64,000 bases of DNA. It comes from Flavobacterium sp. UBA6135 (GTDB lineage Bacteria; Bacteroidota; Bacteroidia; Flavobacteriales; Flavobacteriaceae). A program made the position numbers and the translations under genes. Under the pieces are notes generated by a model. It made no database searches. It saw only the letters and a list, made by a program, of their open reading frames with translations, and had not been told where the DNA came from. Below, one piece after another: positions 19,020-27,833 of the stretch; within the stretch, counting starts at the first letter, position 1; the number at the start of each line of letters is the position of its first letter. The stretch spans positions 1 through 64,000 of the forward strand of contig NZ_DIVJ01000037.1 in the NCBI RefSeq assembly GCF_002428305.1, given 5' to 3'.

Positions 19020-20531
19020 ATGAAAGACTGTTTCAACATAAAATTCGATTCAAAATTTTTAACCATTCCGTTACTTATCACCTTTTTTATGGCAAGTTGT
19101 TCCGATATAAAAGAATTAGAAATTGAAGTTTATGAAACTTCTGAGGCAGGAAATTCATTGACAAAAATTACTCAATTTTCAGCAAATGAAAATCCGATAA
19201 TCATCAACATCAATCCGGAAGAAACATTTCAAACCATTACCGGTTTTGGTGGATCATTTACAGAAGCTTCGGCTTATCTACTTAATAAACTTAGCAAAGA
19301 AAACAGAAAGAAAATTTTGGATGCCTATTTTAGTGAAGAAGGTGCAAAGTACTCTTTAACCCGAACACACATTGCATCATGTGATTTTTCATTGAGTAAT
19401 TATACTTATGCCAAAGTAGAAAACGATTTGTTGATGGAACATTTTACCATCGAAGATGATAAAGACGATTTAATTCCGATGATTTTAGAAGCAAAAGCGA
19501 TTTCTAAAGATGGATTTAAAATCATTTCTTCCCCATGGTCTTGTCCTCCTTGGATGAAAGACAACAAAAATTATGTTGGTGGAAAATTAGTACCCGAATT
19601 CAACGATGCTTTTGCCCTATACTTTTCAAAATATTTAGAGGCTTATAAAAAAGAAGGCATCGATATCTGGGGAGTTACTGTGATCAACGAACCGCATGGA
19701 AACGGAAACAACTGGGAAAGCACTCATTTTTCACCCGAAGAAATGACACTTTTTGTGCAAAATCATCTCGGACCAAAATTAGAAAAAGACGGTTGGAAAG
19801 ATGTAAAAATCTTTGGCTACGACCAAAACAGAGCTGGTTTACCGGAATGGGTGGATGCGATGTATAAAAACGAAGAAACCTCAAAATATTTTGCCGGAAC
19901 CGCCATTCATTGGTATGAAAGCACCTATGATTTTTTTCCGGATGCGTTGCAATATGCTCATAAAAAAGCACCCAATAAATATTTAATTGAAACCGAAGGT
20001 TGTGTAGATTCTGAAATTCCACATTGGCAAGACGATGCTTGGTACTGGAAAAAAGAAGCCACCGATTGGGGTTGGGATTGGGCCAGTGCAGAAGACAAAC
20101 ACTTACATCCAAAATATGCTCCTGTGAATCGTTATGCAACTGATATTATTGGCTGTTTGAATAATTGGGTAGATGGTTGGATTGATTGGAACATGGTTTT
20201 GGACCGTCAAGGCGGGCCAAATTGGTTTAAAAACTGGTGTGTTGCTCCAGTGATTGTTGACCCTGAAAAAGATGAAGTGTATTTCACACCATTATATTAT
20301 GTGATGGCACATTTTAGCAAATTCATGCGTCCGGGTGCCGTTAAAATTGGATGTACAATCAGCAATGAAGAGTTGATGACTACAGCAGTTAAAAATCCGG
20401 ATGGCTCCATAGCAATAGCAATTTTTAATCCGACTGACAAAGAACTTTCAATTGAACTAAATTTTAATAACCAGAAAAAAAATAGCTCCATTAGTGCAAA
20501 AGCATTACAAACTGTAGTTATTAAACCTTAA
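19020..20531 (+). CDS. GH30 glycoside hydrolase lipoprotein (beta-1,6-glucanase type)
   Basis: A 503-residue exported protein with lipobox FFMASC (Cys27). The GH30 barrel starts FQTITGFGGSFTEASA, with acid/base E224 in VINEPHGN and nucleophile E326 in LIETEGCVD, and SPWSCPPWMKDN near residue 180. The C-terminal beta domain has DGSIAIAIFNPTDKELS. GH30 members of laminarin loci remove beta-1,6-linked glucose branches, which would prepare chains for the GH17 enzymes and the phosphorylase. The subfamily (GH30_1 or GH30_3) was not resolved. It starts 3 bases after the GH17 gene. Confidence 0.93.
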   Translation: MKDCFNIKFDSKFLTIPLLITFFMASCSDIKELEIEVYETSEAGNSLTKITQFSANENPIIININPEETFQTITGFGGSFTEASAYLLNKLSKENRKKILDAYFSEEGAKYSLTRTHIASCDFSLSNYTYAKVENDLLMEHFTIEDDKDDLIPMILEAKAISKDGFKIISSPWSCPPWMKDNKNYVGGKLVPEFNDAFALYFSKYLEAYKKEGIDIWGVTVINEPHGNGNNWESTHFSPEEMTLFVQNHLGPKLEKDGWKDVKIFGYDQNRAGLPEWVDAMYKNEETSKYFAGTAIHWYESTYDFFPDALQYAHKKAPNKYLIETEGCVDSEIPHWQDDAWYWKKEATDWGWDWASAEDKHLHPKYAPVNRYATDIIGCLNNWVDGWIDWNMVLDRQGGPNWFKNWCVAPVIVDPEKDEVYFTPLYYVMAHFSKFMRPGAVKIGCTISNEELMTTAVKNPDGSIAIAIFNPTDKELSIELNFNNQKKNSSISAKALQTVVIKP

Positions 20532-20541
20532 ATAAAAGTAA

Positions 20542-22125
20542 ATGGAAAATCCAAAAACAACTGTAGAAAAAGCTGTTTCAAATGGCAGAAATAAAGTGCC
20601 GTTTATTCAAAAATCAGCTTTTGGAGCGGGACATTTAGCACTTAATTTATTACCTGGTGCGTTAGGTGTTTTTAGCTTTTTTCTATTGACTGCATTTGGA
20701 ATGGATCCTCTTCTAGCTGGTATTTTAGGTGGCTTACCCCGTCTGTATGATGCAATCACTGATCCTGTTATGGGGTTTATTTCGGACAATACCAAATCCA
20801 AATGGGGTCGACGTAGACCCTACATTTTTGTGGGAGCTATCTTGAGTGGAATTTTTTACATTCTATTATGGCAGATGAGTCCGGAAAATTCTCAAATGTA
20901 TAATTTCTGGTATTTTTTAATCTTCTCTTTAATCTTCTTAACGGGTAATACCATTTTTGCAACACCGTTAGTAGGTTTAGGATACGAAATGACTAGTGAC
21001 TATAACGAGCGAACTCGTTTAATGGGATTTGCTAATACAATTGGGCAATTTGCATGGATGATAGTGCCTTGGTTTTGGGTAATAATTGCCAACCCTAAGA
21101 TGTATGAAAGTCAAGTAGAAGGTGTAAACCAATTGGCTATTTATGTGGGTGTAATTTGTATGGTTTTAGGTGTCCTACCCGCAATATTTTGTAAAGGAAT
21201 TGATTCCGCTCACATGGAAAACAGAAAAAAAATTTCCTTTAAAACAATTGGTTCTAGTTTTAAAGAATTGATCGTGGGCATCAAACAAGTTTCCAAAAAC
21301 AAACCCTTCATGAAACTTTGTGCAGCTACTTTTTTAGTATTTAACGGTTTTCAAATTGTAGCCTCTTTCAGTGTGTTTATCATTGTTTTTTATATGTATA
21401 ACGGAAGTTATGAAGGTGCAGGAACTTGGCCTGCTTGGTTTGCCACTATCAGTGCCGTGTTGACGGCATTTATGGTTATTCCAATTATAACCCGCATAGC
21501 AAATAAATGGGGTAAAAAAAATGCATTTATCATTGCTTCGTTTATATCGATTGTTGGTTACTTACTAAAATGGTGGGGATTTGATACGGGCTTAAATCAA
21601 TCCTTTAATAAAACTGCAGTAGCTCAGAGCATGACAAACGGTATACAATCATTTTTTACCACTATTGGTCCAACCCTTGAAAAATTAAACATGTCATGGT
21701 TTAGTGTTGATGCAACGCAAGGAGTGCCCTGGTTAATTTTTGTTCCTATTCCATTGTTAGCTTTTGGTTTGGGTAGTTTATTCACCTTAATGATGAGTAT
21801 GACAGCCGATGTATGTGATTTGGATGAACTTGAAAACGGAATGCCAAGAAAAGAAGGAACTTTTGGAGCCATTTATTGGTGGATGGTAAAATTAGGTCAA
21901 GGACTTGCCTTAGTTATAAGTGGCTTGGTTCTAAAAGTAATCGGTTTTGATGGCAGTGCAGCCACTCAATCTGCAGAAACCATGTATAGTTTACGATTAG
22001 CCGACATTATCATTCCCTCACTGACGGCGGGTATTGCAATTATCGTCATGTGGAAATACAATTTGAACGAAAAAAGAGCTCGAGAAATTAAAGAAGAATT
22101 AGTAGCCCGAAGAGGTGAAATATAA
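20542..22125 (+). CDS. MFS sugar:cation symporter, GPH family
   Basis: A 527-residue inner-membrane transporter with about 12 transmembrane helices. Family marks are the loop between helices 2 and 3 (GFISDNTKSKWGRRRPYIFV), the helix start PRLYDAITDPVMG, and the late segment MTADVCDLDELENG with KEGTFGAIYWW, all typical of glycoside-pentoside-hexuronide:cation symporters. An extra loop around 350-390 lies between helices. Placed between the periplasmic GH30 and the signal-less GH17, it most likely imports beta-glucan oligosaccharides or glucose dimers into the cytoplasm. It starts 10 bases after the GH30 stop. Confidence 0.92.
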   Translation: MENPKTTVEKAVSNGRNKVPFIQKSAFGAGHLALNLLPGALGVFSFFLLTAFGMDPLLAGILGGLPRLYDAITDPVMGFISDNTKSKWGRRRPYIFVGAILSGIFYILLWQMSPENSQMYNFWYFLIFSLIFLTGNTIFATPLVGLGYEMTSDYNERTRLMGFANTIGQFAWMIVPWFWVIIANPKMYESQVEGVNQLAIYVGVICMVLGVLPAIFCKGIDSAHMENRKKISFKTIGSSFKELIVGIKQVSKNKPFMKLCAATFLVFNGFQIVASFSVFIIVFYMYNGSYEGAGTWPAWFATISAVLTAFMVIPIITRIANKWGKKNAFIIASFISIVGYLLKWWGFDTGLNQSFNKTAVAQSMTNGIQSFFTTIGPTLEKLNMSWFSVDATQGVPWLIFVPIPLLAFGLGSLFTLMMSMTADVCDLDELENGMPRKEGTFGAIYWWMVKLGQGLALVISGLVLKVIGFDGSAATQSAETMYSLRLADIIIPSLTAGIAIIVMWKYNLNEKRAREIKEELVARRGEI

Positions 22126-22137
22126 AAAAAACGAACT

Positions 22138-23073
22138 ATGTCATTTAGAGAAGGCCACTATTTTTCATTAGATGAAAATAAAAATTATTCAGAAAACGAA
22201 AATACCCATCATGAAATTCAAATTACGGAGTACACCTCACAAAGTTTATCCGAATTATGGCTGAAAACGCTAGAAAATGGAATGCACGGAATTTGTTTTA
22301 GTATGTATGAAAATGAGCAAAAACCCGGCGATATCATTTATGGTGAACAAGTAAACAGACGCATTCAAATTTTGAAACCTTATACCAAATGGGTGCGTTC
22401 TTTCTCATGTATTGAAGGAAATGAATTCATCCCAAGAATTGCACACCAAAACGGGATGAAAACGCTGGTTGGTGCATGGCTTGGAAATGATTTGGAAAAA
22501 AATGAAATCGAAATAGAAGCTTTAATTTCACTAGCCAAAGAAGGCTGTGTAACCATTGCCGCGGTTGGCAATGAAGTGATGTACCGAAACGATTTGACCG
22601 AAGATCAATTATTGGAATACATACATCGTGTAAAAGAAGCTCTTCCAAACATTCCGGTTGGTTATGTGGATGCGTATTATGAATTTTCACATCGTCCGCG
22701 AATTACAGAAGCTTGTGATGTGATTTTAACCAATTGTTATCCTTATTGGGAAGGTTGCCCAATTGAACATGCCTTTAATCACATGAAAAGTATGTTTGAA
22801 TCAGCTAAACAGGCCGGAAACGGAAAACGTGTCATCATCACCGAAACCGGTTGGCCAAGTCAAGGTGGTTCGCTCAAAGGTGCTGTAGCTTCACATGAAA
22901 ATGCAATGAAATATTTTATCGATACCCAAAAGTGGTCCAAACAAAATGATATTGAAATTTTCTACTTTTCCTCTTTTGATGAAGCATGGAAAGTGGGTCC
23001 CGAAGGTGAAGTTGGAGCTTACTGGGGATTATGGGACAAAAATGAACAACTGAAATACCAAACTAAAAAATAA
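22138..23073 (+). CDS. Cytoplasmic GH17-family beta-glucanase
   Basis: A 311-residue GH17 enzyme. The start MSFREGHYFSLDENK has no signal peptide or lipobox, so it should act in the cytoplasm. Acid/base is E146 in AAVGNEVMYRND and nucleophile E236 in IITETGWPSQGG; the active-site strand NCYPYWEG and the end FYFSSFDEAWK also match. Directly after the transporter gene (12 bases), it is well placed to shorten or remodel imported oligosaccharides before phosphorolysis by the enzyme at 14293. It is the last gene of the compact operon. Confidence 0.92.
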   Translation: MSFREGHYFSLDENKNYSENENTHHEIQITEYTSQSLSELWLKTLENGMHGICFSMYENEQKPGDIIYGEQVNRRIQILKPYTKWVRSFSCIEGNEFIPRIAHQNGMKTLVGAWLGNDLEKNEIEIEALISLAKEGCVTIAAVGNEVMYRNDLTEDQLLEYIHRVKEALPNIPVGYVDAYYEFSHRPRITEACDVILTNCYPYWEGCPIEHAFNHMKSMFESAKQAGNGKRVIITETGWPSQGGSLKGAVASHENAMKYFIDTQKWSKQNDIEIFYFSSFDEAWKVGPEGEVGAYWGLWDKNEQLKYQTKK

Positions 23074-23119
23074 AAAAGTAATTACGGCTTTTTTATGAAT
23101 TAAACCTATAAACGCAACG

Positions 23120-23127
23120 TAAATTTG
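23120..23127 (+). promoter_or_regulatory. Possible -7 box ahead of the secreted GH16 gene
   Basis: TAAATTTG matches the consensus but lies only 10 bases before the ATG at 23138, and no -33 TTG is at the right distance. If used, it would give an almost leaderless transcript separate from the operon. Confidence 0.3.
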
Positions 23128-23137
23128 CACATTTACC

Positions 23138-24832
23138 ATGAAAAAAATAATCCATTTTACTCTCTTTGTATCCATATTTATGACAGCACAATTTAGTAAA
23201 GCTCAAGTAGATGTTGTGTATAACACTTTAGTTTGGTCTGATGAATTTGAAACGAATGGACCCATAAATCCAACCAAATGGCACCATCAAACACAATTGC
23301 CTAATGGTGGAAGCTGGTTTAATGGTGAAGTGCAACATTACACCAACCTCATTACAAATTCTAACGTTACGAATGGTAATTTAAATATTGTGGCAATAAA
23401 AGAACCTTTCACCAATCAAGGAGTAACCAAACAATATACTTCGGCTCGATTAAATTCGAAATTCGCTTTTCTATATGGTCGTGTTGATATCCGAGCAAAA
23501 ATTCCAACCAATCAAGGAACTTGGCCTGCATTATGGATGTTGGGTAAAAACGTAAACGAAACAGGTGGTTTTTTTAATGCTGAATTTGGAACCACCAATT
23601 GGCCGGCTTGTGGTGAAATTGACATCATGGAACACGGAATTACACCTTCACAACCTGCGGGTTTCATACAAAGTGCCATTCATTCGCCCTCTTCCTTTGG
23701 AAACACCGTGAATCATGGCGGTACAATTGCTTCAAATTTGGGAAATGATTTTCATGTCTATTCTGTGAATTGGTCTCCGTTTCAAATTACATTTCTTCTT
23801 GATGGTGTTGCATTTTACACCTACAATCCTGCGGTTAAAAATGCAAGTACTTGGCCATTTGACGCGGAACAATATTTATTATTAAATATCGCTATGGGCG
23901 GTGTTGCCGGAGCTATACCTTCTAATTTTACGCAAGCCACAATGGAAATTGATTATGTGAGAGTCTATCAAAACACACAAATTGACACCGAAGCCCCAAC
24001 CAATTTTACTGCAACTGTGGGAAATGTAACTAGTTCTTCAGTTCAATTACTACTAAATGCTTCAGACAATTCGGGGAATGTGGTATATTCTATAAATTAT
24101 AACGGTCAAAATATAACAACTGCAAGTGCTTCGGGAGTTCAAAAATCAGTAATCATTCCTAATTTAATGCCTACAACCAACTATAGTTTTTCGGTTTCAG
24201 CTAGCGATGTAGCAGGTAATGTGTACGCTAACAATCCGATTAACTTAAATGCCACAACACTAGGCGTTGTTGGATGTACAGGAACAGATAATGAAGCACA
24301 GCAAGGCTCATTCTCAACCGGATATAATTATGCATTTGAAACCATTGGAAACGATGTAAAAATTACTTTTGAATTACTTGACACTGATAAAGTTGGTGTG
24401 GTTGCTTTTTTATGGCGACAGACCCCATTTACAGAATATCAAATGACAAATATTTCAGGAAACACATACTCTTACACCATTACGAATCAAACAATTGGTG
24501 CTACTATAAGTTATGCAGTTAAGTTTGCTTATGCCGGTGGTTTATCCGTTACAAAATACTTCACTTATGTTGTAGGTGACAATTGCTTACTAACTATTGA
24601 CACCTTTGAATTGGATCAATTTAGTTTTCAAAACCCTGTAACAGATTTTATTAACATAAATACTAGTGTAACAATTGATAAAGTGGAAATTTATACTTTG
24701 TTGGGTAAATTAGTTTTAAGTTCATCAACTACTACTGAGTCCATTGATGTTAAAAACCTTGCGAAAGGGTTGTATTTACTAGCAGTGTATCAAGGAAACA
24801 AAAAAAGTATTAAGAAAATGATTGTGAAATAA
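23138..24832 (+). CDS. T9SS-secreted GH16 beta-1,3-glucanase
   Basis: A 564-residue extracellular endo-glucanase. Order: signal peptide (1-22, ending FSKAQ); GH16 domain (about 25-282) with GEIDIMEHG giving E160, D162 and E165; an FN3 domain (about 285-380, TEAPTNFTATVGNVTSSSVQ); a further beta-sandwich (about 385-480) with the segment FLWRQTPFTEY; and a type IX sorting domain (about 490-564, FSFQNPVTDF to IKKMIVK). The sorting domain sends it through the outer membrane, so it should make the first cuts in polymeric glucan. It lies 64 bases after the operon and may share its transcript or use its own promoter. Confidence 0.93.
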   Translation: MKKIIHFTLFVSIFMTAQFSKAQVDVVYNTLVWSDEFETNGPINPTKWHHQTQLPNGGSWFNGEVQHYTNLITNSNVTNGNLNIVAIKEPFTNQGVTKQYTSARLNSKFAFLYGRVDIRAKIPTNQGTWPALWMLGKNVNETGGFFNAEFGTTNWPACGEIDIMEHGITPSQPAGFIQSAIHSPSSFGNTVNHGGTIASNLGNDFHVYSVNWSPFQITFLLDGVAFYTYNPAVKNASTWPFDAEQYLLLNIAMGGVAGAIPSNFTQATMEIDYVRVYQNTQIDTEAPTNFTATVGNVTSSSVQLLLNASDNSGNVVYSINYNGQNITTASASGVQKSVIIPNLMPTTNYSFSVSASDVAGNVYANNPINLNATTLGVVGCTGTDNEAQQGSFSTGYNYAFETIGNDVKITFELLDTDKVGVVAFLWRQTPFTEYQMTNISGNTYSYTITNQTIGATISYAVKFAYAGGLSVTKYFTYVVGDNCLLTIDTFELDQFSFQNPVTDFININTSVTIDKVEIYTLLGKLVLSSSTTTESIDVKNLAKGLYLLAVYQGNKKSIKKMIVK

Positions 24833-24918
24833 TACCTTTGAATCAACGACAAAAAAACTTTTATTATTTGCACTATTTAGTACTTAATCACTTATTAACA
24901 GGTTGTTAACCGATAAAA

Positions 24919-24950
24919 TTTGGTTTTGTTAATAAAATTAAATAGCTTTG
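24919..24950 (+). promoter_or_regulatory. Promoter of the TlpA-like gene
   Basis: TTTG (24919-24922), 20 bases, then TAGCTTTG (24943-24950) match both Bacteroidetes elements. The transcript would begin near 24957, after the upstream in-frame ATG at 24952, so the ATG at 24973 is the better start. Confidence 0.6.
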
Positions 24951-24972
24951 TTTGAATCAAATTACTTATAAT

Positions 24973-25677
24973 ATGAAAAAAATTATTCTCATATTAGTAG
25001 TTGTTGCCTCAAACCTAAACGTATTAGCTCAATCTAATCAAGAGCCTCCTAAACTATTCACGGAAGCTGTTCGTTCAAATTTTCTCAAATACAAATACCA
25101 AAGTAACGAAGCCTATCGATTGGGAGATTTTGAACGAGGTCAATATTTATTCGACAGTCTTGTTAACAATCAACTGGTAGGATCAAAGTTTAATGACTTC
25201 ACTTTAAAAAGAGTTGCTAACAAAAAACTCAAAATCAGTAAACTTAAAAAGCCAATTTTTCTGGTTACTTATGCCTCATGGTGCATTCCCGGTAAAGGAG
25301 AAATTCCGGCGTTAAATAAATTAGCTAAAGAATACAACAAAGAAGTTGAATTTATAGTGATTATTTGGGGAAAGAAAAAAGAAGCAAAGAAATTTAGCAA
25401 CAAATTCAGTTCAAAAATTGAAATTTGTTATGCACATAAAAATTACAAAAACGATAATGAAATTGTACAAAGTATGAGAGAAACGCTTGGCTTCCCAACA
25501 TGTTATATGATTGATGAACACTTACAAATTGTTGATATTAAACGTGGTGCTGCTCAACCGGAAATGAGAACCCCAATAAAAAAAGCAATTGAAATAAATT
25601 ATAACATATTTCAAGAAAGACTTTCTTTGATAACATCGCCTGATGCAATTAAAAAAACCATTTTGGCAAAACAATAA
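24973..25677 (+). CDS. TlpA-like thioredoxin-fold protein with one active-site cysteine
   Basis: A 234-residue exported protein with signal peptide MKKIILILVVVASNLNVLAQ. A thioredoxin/TlpA-type domain spans about 70-200: GSKFNDFTLKRV, YASWCIPGKGEIPALNKLA, and the cis-Pro segment LGFPTCYMIDEH. The active site reads WCIPG, so the usual second Cys of CxxC is Gly. It cannot perform normal dithiol exchange; it may be a monothiol protein or a binding module. The Cys after the cis-proline (PTC) is unusual. The stop touches the convergent stop of the TSUP gene. The start at 24973 is supported by the promoter position. Confidence 0.75.
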   Translation: MKKIILILVVVASNLNVLAQSNQEPPKLFTEAVRSNFLKYKYQSNEAYRLGDFERGQYLFDSLVNNQLVGSKFNDFTLKRVANKKLKISKLKKPIFLVTYASWCIPGKGEIPALNKLAKEYNKEVEFIVIIWGKKKEAKKFSNKFSSKIEICYAHKNYKNDNEIVQSMRETLGFPTCYMIDEHLQIVDIKRGAAQPEMRTPIKKAIEINYNIFQERLSLITSPDAIKKTILAKQ

Positions 25678-26052
25678 TTATTTACCAAAAATCAATTTTC
25701 CGGCAACTAATAATAATACAAATCCGAAAATCTTTTTTAGAATTTTCTCATCAATTGAAACAGCAAATTTACTGCCGATATAACCCCCAATTATAAAACA
25801 AATGGCTATAATTGCTGGATAACGCCAATCTACAAAACCTTCTTTATAGTAATTCAATGCTGCAAGTGCCGTAACGGGAACAGCCAAAACCGCCAAACTA
25901 ATTCCTTGTGATTGATGTTGTGACATGCCCATTAACAATAACAATGGAATCATGATAATCCCACCTCCTATTCCAATTAGTCCGCTTAAAAACCCTGCTA
26001 ATAGTCCAATAATTAGTAAGAGAATAATAGTTGTAGCTGTCATTTTGTTCAT
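25678..26052 (-). CDS. Half-size TSUP (TauE/SafE) family permease
   Basis: A 124-residue membrane protein of the TauE/SafE sulfite/sulfonate exporter family. The signature GFLSGLIGIGGGIIMIPLLL near the N-terminus is the family repeat motif, followed by three more helices (SLAVLAVPVTALAAL, YPAIIAICFIIGGYIGSKFA, FGFVLLLVAGKLIFG). Usual members have about 250 residues with two such halves. This single-repeat protein would have to form a dimer. The substrate is unknown. It is the last gene of a three-gene minus-strand unit with the lytic transglycosylase and the hydrolase. Confidence 0.85.
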   Translation of the reverse strand: MNKMTATTIILLLIIGLLAGFLSGLIGIGGGIIMIPLLLLMGMSQHQSQGISLAVLAVPVTALAALNYYKEGFVDWRYPAIIAICFIIGGYIGSKFAVSIDEKILKKIFGFVLLLVAGKLIFGK

Positions 26053-26062
26053 GATTAACTGA

Positions 26063-26950
26063 TTAATATCCTTCTGTAGGTATTTCTAAAACATACAATT
26101 TCTTGGACTTGTTATCCAATTTTTTATCTCGAAGCCAAGGATTATGCAACTTCAATATTTTATAATTAATTCCCAACCCTTTCGCAAAAACGGCTAAATC
26201 AGTAATGGTTGAATCAACTTCAATTTTTTTTGTCTCAATTGGATGATACAATTGCTCAGTAGGAATATCAAAACCATATTTTACAGGGTTTTTCATAATT
26301 TCTTTCAATGCTAAAATTCGAAAAACATAACGTGAAGTCTCTTCGGTTAACAACAAGTCATAATAATCTGAAACTTTTTGGTTTTCAATTTGTTTGTTAA
26401 TTCCTCCCATTCCACCATTGTAAGCAGCTGCAGCTAATGTCCATGAACCAAACTTGTTTTTAGCCTCCAAAAGATATTTACATGCGGCTTCAGTAGATTT
26501 TTCTAAATGATACCGCTCATCTACTAAATCGGTTACTTCCATCCCTTGTTCTTTAGCCGTTTGCGGCATGAACTGCCAGACACCTCGGGCTCCTGCCGGT
26601 GAAACTACATTAACAAGTCCGCTTTCAATTACGGCTAAATATTTAAAATCATCGGGAATGCCATATTTTGCCAAAATAGGTTCTATTATTGGAAAAACAC
26701 GATTCGCTCTCTTCAAAATAAGCGTAGTTGTAGAATGAAGATGGGTATTAATGACCATTTCTCTATCCAATCGCTCTCTAACATCAACTATATGTAAAGG
26801 TGTTTTTTCATTTGCAAAATCTATGGCTGAAGGCAAAACAAAACTTTCTACTTTATCCAATAATACTACTTTTTTGGATGTACTATAAACAAAAAGTCCG
26901 GTTGTACATACTAAAAGGATTCCAATAACAATTTTCTTAATAGGGTTCAT
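26063..26950 (-). CDS. Lytic transglycosylase (SLT/MltD type)
   Basis: Cleaves the MurNAc-GlcNAc bond of peptidoglycan with formation of 1,6-anhydro ends, in the periplasm. The 295-residue protein has an N-terminal membrane or signal segment (IVIGILLVCTTGLFVYS). The SLT domain carries the catalytic Glu in LAVIESGLVN, the motif SPAGARGVWQFMPQTA, and WTLAAAAYNGGMGG, all diagnostic of family 1 lytic transglycosylases. The tail (about 225-295) looks like an incomplete LysM-like region (LAVFAKGLGINYKILKLHNP). It lies 47 bases after the alpha/beta hydrolase gene and 10 before the TSUP gene. Confidence 0.9.
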   Translation of the reverse strand: MNPIKKIVIGILLVCTTGLFVYSTSKKVVLLDKVESFVLPSAIDFANEKTPLHIVDVRERLDREMVINTHLHSTTTLILKRANRVFPIIEPILAKYGIPDDFKYLAVIESGLVNVVSPAGARGVWQFMPQTAKEQGMEVTDLVDERYHLEKSTEAACKYLLEAKNKFGSWTLAAAAYNGGMGGINKQIENQKVSDYYDLLLTEETSRYVFRILALKEIMKNPVKYGFDIPTEQLYHPIETKKIEVDSTITDLAVFAKGLGINYKILKLHNPWLRDKKLDNKSKKLYVLEIPTEGY

Positions 26951-26997
26951 AGGGCATTTTTTTAGGTTACAATAAAACTACAAAAATCTATCCACTT

Positions 26998-27657
26998 TTA
27001 TTCATTTAAAATTATTTTAGGTAAATTTTCATTTAACCATTTAAATTTATTCAAAATCATAATGTGTGTTCCGCCTTTTACAACGATAGCATCTTTGATA
27101 TATTTTATAGGAAATATTTCATCAGCATCTCCATGAATATGAATTACATTTGGATCCACATCAATTCGATCCCACAAAATTATGGTTTCAATGGCCCAGT
27201 CTAGATATGTTTTATCGCGAACAGACAAATAGCGTTCATACAATTTTAAACGTTGGGTTACAGTATTTCCAAAAGCATATTTAGCCAAACTTTCAATGTT
27301 TTGAACCAACCCTGTGGGTAGCAACTTATAGGCTTTTGTTGTTTTTGCCACTTTCATACGTCGGGGAAATTCCAGACATGTTTTAACACTCGAAATTATT
27401 AGTAACTTTCGCACTGTCATTATTTTTGCCATTTCCTGAACTAAAATACCCCCAAATGAAACACCTACTAATACCGGATTTTCATGTTTTATTTGTTCCG
27501 CCAAACGTTGTGCATAGTCCGTAAGAGATTCTTTTTTCTCTGGGATGAGCCATTCTAACAAATGAATTTCAAATTGGTCTTCCGGCAACTCAATTCGTTC
27601 GAAAATTGAAGTACTGGCAGCTAAACCAGGCATGAAATAAACAGGAATTTTTTCCAT
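26998..27657 (-). CDS. Alpha/beta hydrolase
   Basis: A 219-residue cytoplasmic protein with the alpha/beta hydrolase fold. The nucleophile elbow is GVSFGG (about residue 65), the acid is probably the Asp in IHGDADEIFPI (about 176), and the His is in VKGGTHIMIL (about 195). There is no signal peptide. It resembles small carboxylesterase-like or BioH-like hydrolases of Flavobacteriia; the substrate cannot be predicted. It is the first gene of the minus-strand unit that continues with the lytic transglycosylase. Confidence 0.8.
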   Translation of the reverse strand: MEKIPVYFMPGLAASTSIFERIELPEDQFEIHLLEWLIPEKKESLTDYAQRLAEQIKHENPVLVGVSFGGILVQEMAKIMTVRKLLIISSVKTCLEFPRRMKVAKTTKAYKLLPTGLVQNIESLAKYAFGNTVTQRLKLYERYLSVRDKTYLDWAIETIILWDRIDVDPNVIHIHGDADEIFPIKYIKDAIVVKGGTHIMILNKFKWLNENLPKIILNE

Positions 27658-27786
27658 AAAAAATATTTATGTCATAAAATTAAAATTTTAATAGTAATAC
27701 AGAAGGGAATGCAATGTTAATTTAGCACTAAATTAGTATATCCATTACATTAACACTTTCTATACTTTATAAAAAATAAAAAGACG

Positions 27787-27794
27787 TATCTTTG
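27787..27794 (+). promoter_or_regulatory. -7 box of the GNAT gene
   Basis: TATCTTTG fits TAnnTTTG and lies 39 bases before the start at 27834. No clean TTG was found at -33. Confidence 0.5.
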
Positions 27795-27833
27795 CACCAA
27801 CAATAAACTCAATTTCCGAAATCCAATAATACC

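Noticed and set aside
19684..20139. 151-residue minus-strand open frame
   Set aside because: It lies antisense inside the GH30 gene, which has complete family motifs; composition is rich in His, Cys and Phe as expected for a shadow frame.
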